Below are positions 37,401-38,987 of a DNA stretch of 38,987 nt, one piece after another. The translations under genes were made by a program, and so were the position numbers. The notes beneath the pieces are model-generated. The model saw only the letters and a list, made by a program, of their open reading frames with translations, was not told the origin of the DNA and searched no databases. The stretch comes from an uncultured Clostridia bacterium (GTDB lineage: Bacteria; Bacillota; Clostridia; Oscillospirales; Ruminococcaceae): the NCBI GenBank assembly GCA_947625455.1, contig CANQOJ010000002.1, positions 1 to 38,987 of the forward strand. The letters are read 5' to 3'. How positions within the stretch are numbered: the stretch's first letter is position 1; every line of letters starts with the position of its first letter.

Positions 37401-38425
37401 TACATACCCGTTTCTGTGGCATAGAACTTGAGTTCAGCACCTTTATCAGTAGTTTCTCTCGTCTGGATAACTTCTCCGTTGGGATCTTCAAAGCTGATTG
37501 TGGACGCGCCGCCGTTAGAGCCTGCAACAACGGTAAGAATATCGCCCGCATAAAGCTTTATGCCGAGATAAATATCTTTTGTTGAGCTGGTGTTTGAATA
37601 AACCTCACCATTGTAGGTAACTCCATTTAAATCGAGCTTTTTCTTATCTTTTCTTGTGATTTGTTCGTTGTAGGTTCTTATTCTGTTGTTAGTTTTTCCG
37701 TTGCCGTTGAAAACCAACTGTCCGTCAGGAGTTGCAAAACTGCCTATATCTACGCCTTCTGTGCCTGCTTTTACATCAGCGGGATAGAAGCCGTTGATAA
37801 TGTCAACAGTCAGCATATTGTGCGCATCGGGAACCTCAGCTGCGCCGAAATCCCATACATCGGGCTTATAATCGCCCTTGTACTCATCGGATACAATAGG
37901 CTCAGCGATGATGATAGGAATGTAAGCTACGCCGCTGCCTTCAAATGCAAGAGTAAGCGTTGTAGCCTCACCCTTGTAAGTATAAACAGCTACATTTTCC
38001 GAGAACCCGTTTTTGGGTTGGTCGCAACTAGCCGTTTTGATTGTCTGCGTTTCGCTGTAAGAACCGTCAGCACTTTTAACTGTCAGTTTTTCAATGTTGT
38101 TGTAATTACAACCACCAACAGTGAGTTTTGTCGGACCTGAGACTTTGATTTCGATAATGTCTCCATTTTGAAATGTTGTGCCGTGTGTGCCGTCATGGAA
38201 CTTGTAATTGCCTGCTTTAAGTGTGAGATTTCCGGATGTAATGTTGGTTCCGTCAGCGCCTTCGGGAATGACAGAGTGATCCGTAAAAACCCACGTCTGC
38301 GTTCCGCTTGCCTCTTCTGCCGCGAAAGTCGGCATTGTGAAGCCTGCGGGAACAACCGCCGTCACCGCCAGCGCAGCAGTCGCAAACGCGGCAATGACCT
38401 TTTTTGCTTTTTCTTTCAAAAGCAT
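34424..38425 (-). CDS. Very large cell-surface pectinesterase (CE8-like) with accessory modules and C-terminal membrane/wall anchor
   Basis: KTVTVGKDKNYKTINEALAAV, ALAINSDNSVFVNCKFIGRQDTLYG, CDILGGTDFIFGGMTAVFYKC, GYFGRPW; signal peptide; C-terminal KTPDTGAMPAIPAAMAVIAAAAGAVILMKKKR. Confidence 0.94.
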   Translation of the reverse strand: MLLKEKAKKVIAAFATAALAVTAVVPAGFTMPTFAAEEASGTQTWVFTDHSVIPEGADGTNITSGNLTLKAGNYKFHDGTHGTTFQNGDIIEIKVSGPTKLTVGGCNYNNIEKLTVKSADGSYSETQTIKTASCDQPKNGFSENVAVYTYKGEATTLTLAFEGSGVAYIPIIIAEPIVSDEYKGDYKPDVWDFGAAEVPDAHNMLTVDIINGFYPADVKAGTEGVDIGSFATPDGQLVFNGNGKTNNRIRTYNEQITRKDKKKLDLNGVTYNGEVYSNTSSTKDIYLGIKLYAGDILTVVAGSNGGASTISFEDPNGEVIQTRETTDKGAELKFYATETGMYKLYTLNEKLVVFRLTREHPKPAAVSGKVDTTKAAGLSEKEYGISFTNQKSGAVTVAPVKNGEYSVSLFGGYTYDIALLDANGYVITSNKTLEVKDDGKAVTKDIEVKSVDLVNVTGKITGLSEAEIAKLELSFTNKDTIYVPEITVENDGSFTLKLESGATYAVTAEGVNDYSLKTTSVKKDADGSLDIEFAKKPVYDVTIKFSGLSAEAEKNAKIIFTNINEAGYNYTFKATDNIQLRDGQYSVFVEDTGIDAAVAKPIADVKVEGKAVSAEAVFEAIDEWNFSKYNVANGGAPGIDADKAHYLGLVLKGAGEDKTYLVVNADGEVKVPVKKGEAVTISYCYSGAFTINGKEYTVSDTVKGSTSKTDTITVEATADGYLTITVQEKTYFNVISKSSAAVPYSKTVTVGKDKNYKTINEALAAVAKMSRPNNERVEIVIDPGNYEEMLVINVPNVSLVNAAGDKASLELKDKGVNIGENVVRITSYYGHGYNYYSMGADCKWNADVLAANKSNGYLSTKNPGSGTTNGSYWNATVVVNADGFEADGIVFENSFNQYISEKEANDIVVKWDTGAPKGGDRPTKAGDTSVQDKKYVERAAALAINSDNSVFVNCKFIGRQDTLYGTKKVKAAFHKCDILGGTDFIFGGMTAVFYKCNLVMNTSEDKNDYSYLTAAQQDGGRGYLMYECTVKSTTPGVDTASEKTSKPGYFGRPWTANTSEVVFYNTTIETTDFNGKTESLINPAGWLDSLSGKSKGMMEFGTIEKSEVDNSDKRAAWATVLKEAKIDGKDITIELFLGDDWTKTLQDRGILTEEPAKPDEPVTPDTPDEPDTPSEPEEPKNDVLTDSTETTTGIKVEAEKDVIPAGTTLDAEPVANKTNDKDTFTFEISLKDKDGNKVQPTKAVTVSIPVPKALEGKTIYVYYVDDNGKYEDMKATTKDGVITFTTTHFSEYVVTTEKHEEKTPDTGAMPAIPAAMAVIAAAAGAVILMKKKR

Positions 38426-38751
38426 GTGAATTGACCTCCCTTTTCAAAAAAATATTTCCGCAAAAAATTTGCGTTATATTCATTGTAATATGTTTGTAAA
38501 GAAATGTCAAGCCGTTTCTCAATCTTTTGTATAAAGTTATTATTTTTTCAAAGAACTTTTGGTGATTATAAACAGTAACGATTAGCAGTTAAAACTTTCA
38601 TGCGGTTTTATTGCGCAAATATCGGGTAAAACGGAGTGTAACAAGCGAAAACGCGCTTTGTGGATTATATTCAAAACCAACCCCGAATTTTCGGCAAAAA
38701 GCGCATGACATTCAACCGTGCTGACAAGCGGGTTTTAGACAACTTCCTAAA

Positions 38752-38870
38752 AGAGAAAAGAGGCTAGAACCAAAATTCTAACCTCTTACCTCTAACATCT
38801 TACTTCTAAAAGAAGAAAGAGGCTGGAATCAAAATTCTAGCCTCTAACCTCTTAATTTCTAGCATCTAGC
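38752..38870. repeat. Heptamer-arm element E8 (two ~59-bp tandem hairpin units)
   Basis: gaggctagaa-ccaaaa-ttctaacctc and gaggctggaa-tcaaaa-ttctagcctc, each followed by ctctaac/cttaatt/tctaaca heptamers. Confidence 0.82.
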
Positions 38871-38930
38871 TGGCGGAGAACGAGGGAGTTGAACCCTCGC
38901 GCCGGTCACCCGACCTACTCCCTTAGCAGG
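38871..38930 (-). tRNA. 3' half of a tRNA-Ser(GCU); 5' half not found in the window
   Basis: Minus strand CTGCTAAGGGAGTAGGTCGGGTGACCGGCGCGAGGGTTCAACTCCCTCGTTCTCCGCCA: anticodon loop with GCT, variable arm, T-arm, acceptor 3' strand and encoded CCA. The 57 nt upstream do not pair as a 5' half. Confidence 0.7.
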
Positions 38931-38987
38931 CCATGTGGACCAGAATTCGCTATACAAATCCGGCAACCACTGGATGAAGCGTACGAA

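Noticed and set aside
38871-38960. Complete tRNA-Ser gene
   Set aside because: A full ~90-nt tRNA would need GGAGAAC at the 5' end and CTCCC in the anticodon stem; neither is present, so only the 3' half is supported.

Overview
A 39 kb chromosomal window from a spore-forming Firmicute, probably of clostridial or ruminococcal type (inferred from the SpoIIAA-SpoIIAB-SigF operon and overall gene content). The genes are mostly ordinary: an ABC ATPase, TrmB, an FAD oxidoreductase, a LacI regulator, FolD, pyruvate kinase, paired short chromate transporters, LysA, DUF2130, an MNT/HEPN pair beside three tandem paralogs, a glycosyltransferase, the spoIIA operon, a PHP phosphatase, a transglutaminase lipoprotein, a class A PBP, and two very large cell-surface pectin-degrading proteins (PL9-type lyase and CE8-type pectinesterase). 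The strongest unexplained signal lies between the genes. At least eight copies of a modular repeat family are present, built from roughly 7-bp tandem 'heptamer' arms (CTAGAGG-type or ACAGTGG-type). In four copies the arms enclose a GATTGTTTT...AAAACAATC core with an AGCGTAAACC/GGTTTACGCT hairpin that shows compensatory base changes. One copy is chimeric, with a different arm type at each end. An exchangeable 31-bp hairpin cassette sits inside the arms of two other copies, and several copies supply the stop codons of flanking genes. Other points of interest are an isolated BrxD/DUF2791-like ATPase overlapping (ATGA) a lipoprotein with a SecD-like domain, a perfect 41-nt palindrome, and a 3' half of tRNA-Ser(GCU) at the right edge that looks like an attachment-site remnant. 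All calls come from reading the sequence and the supplied ORF translations; no database search was run.
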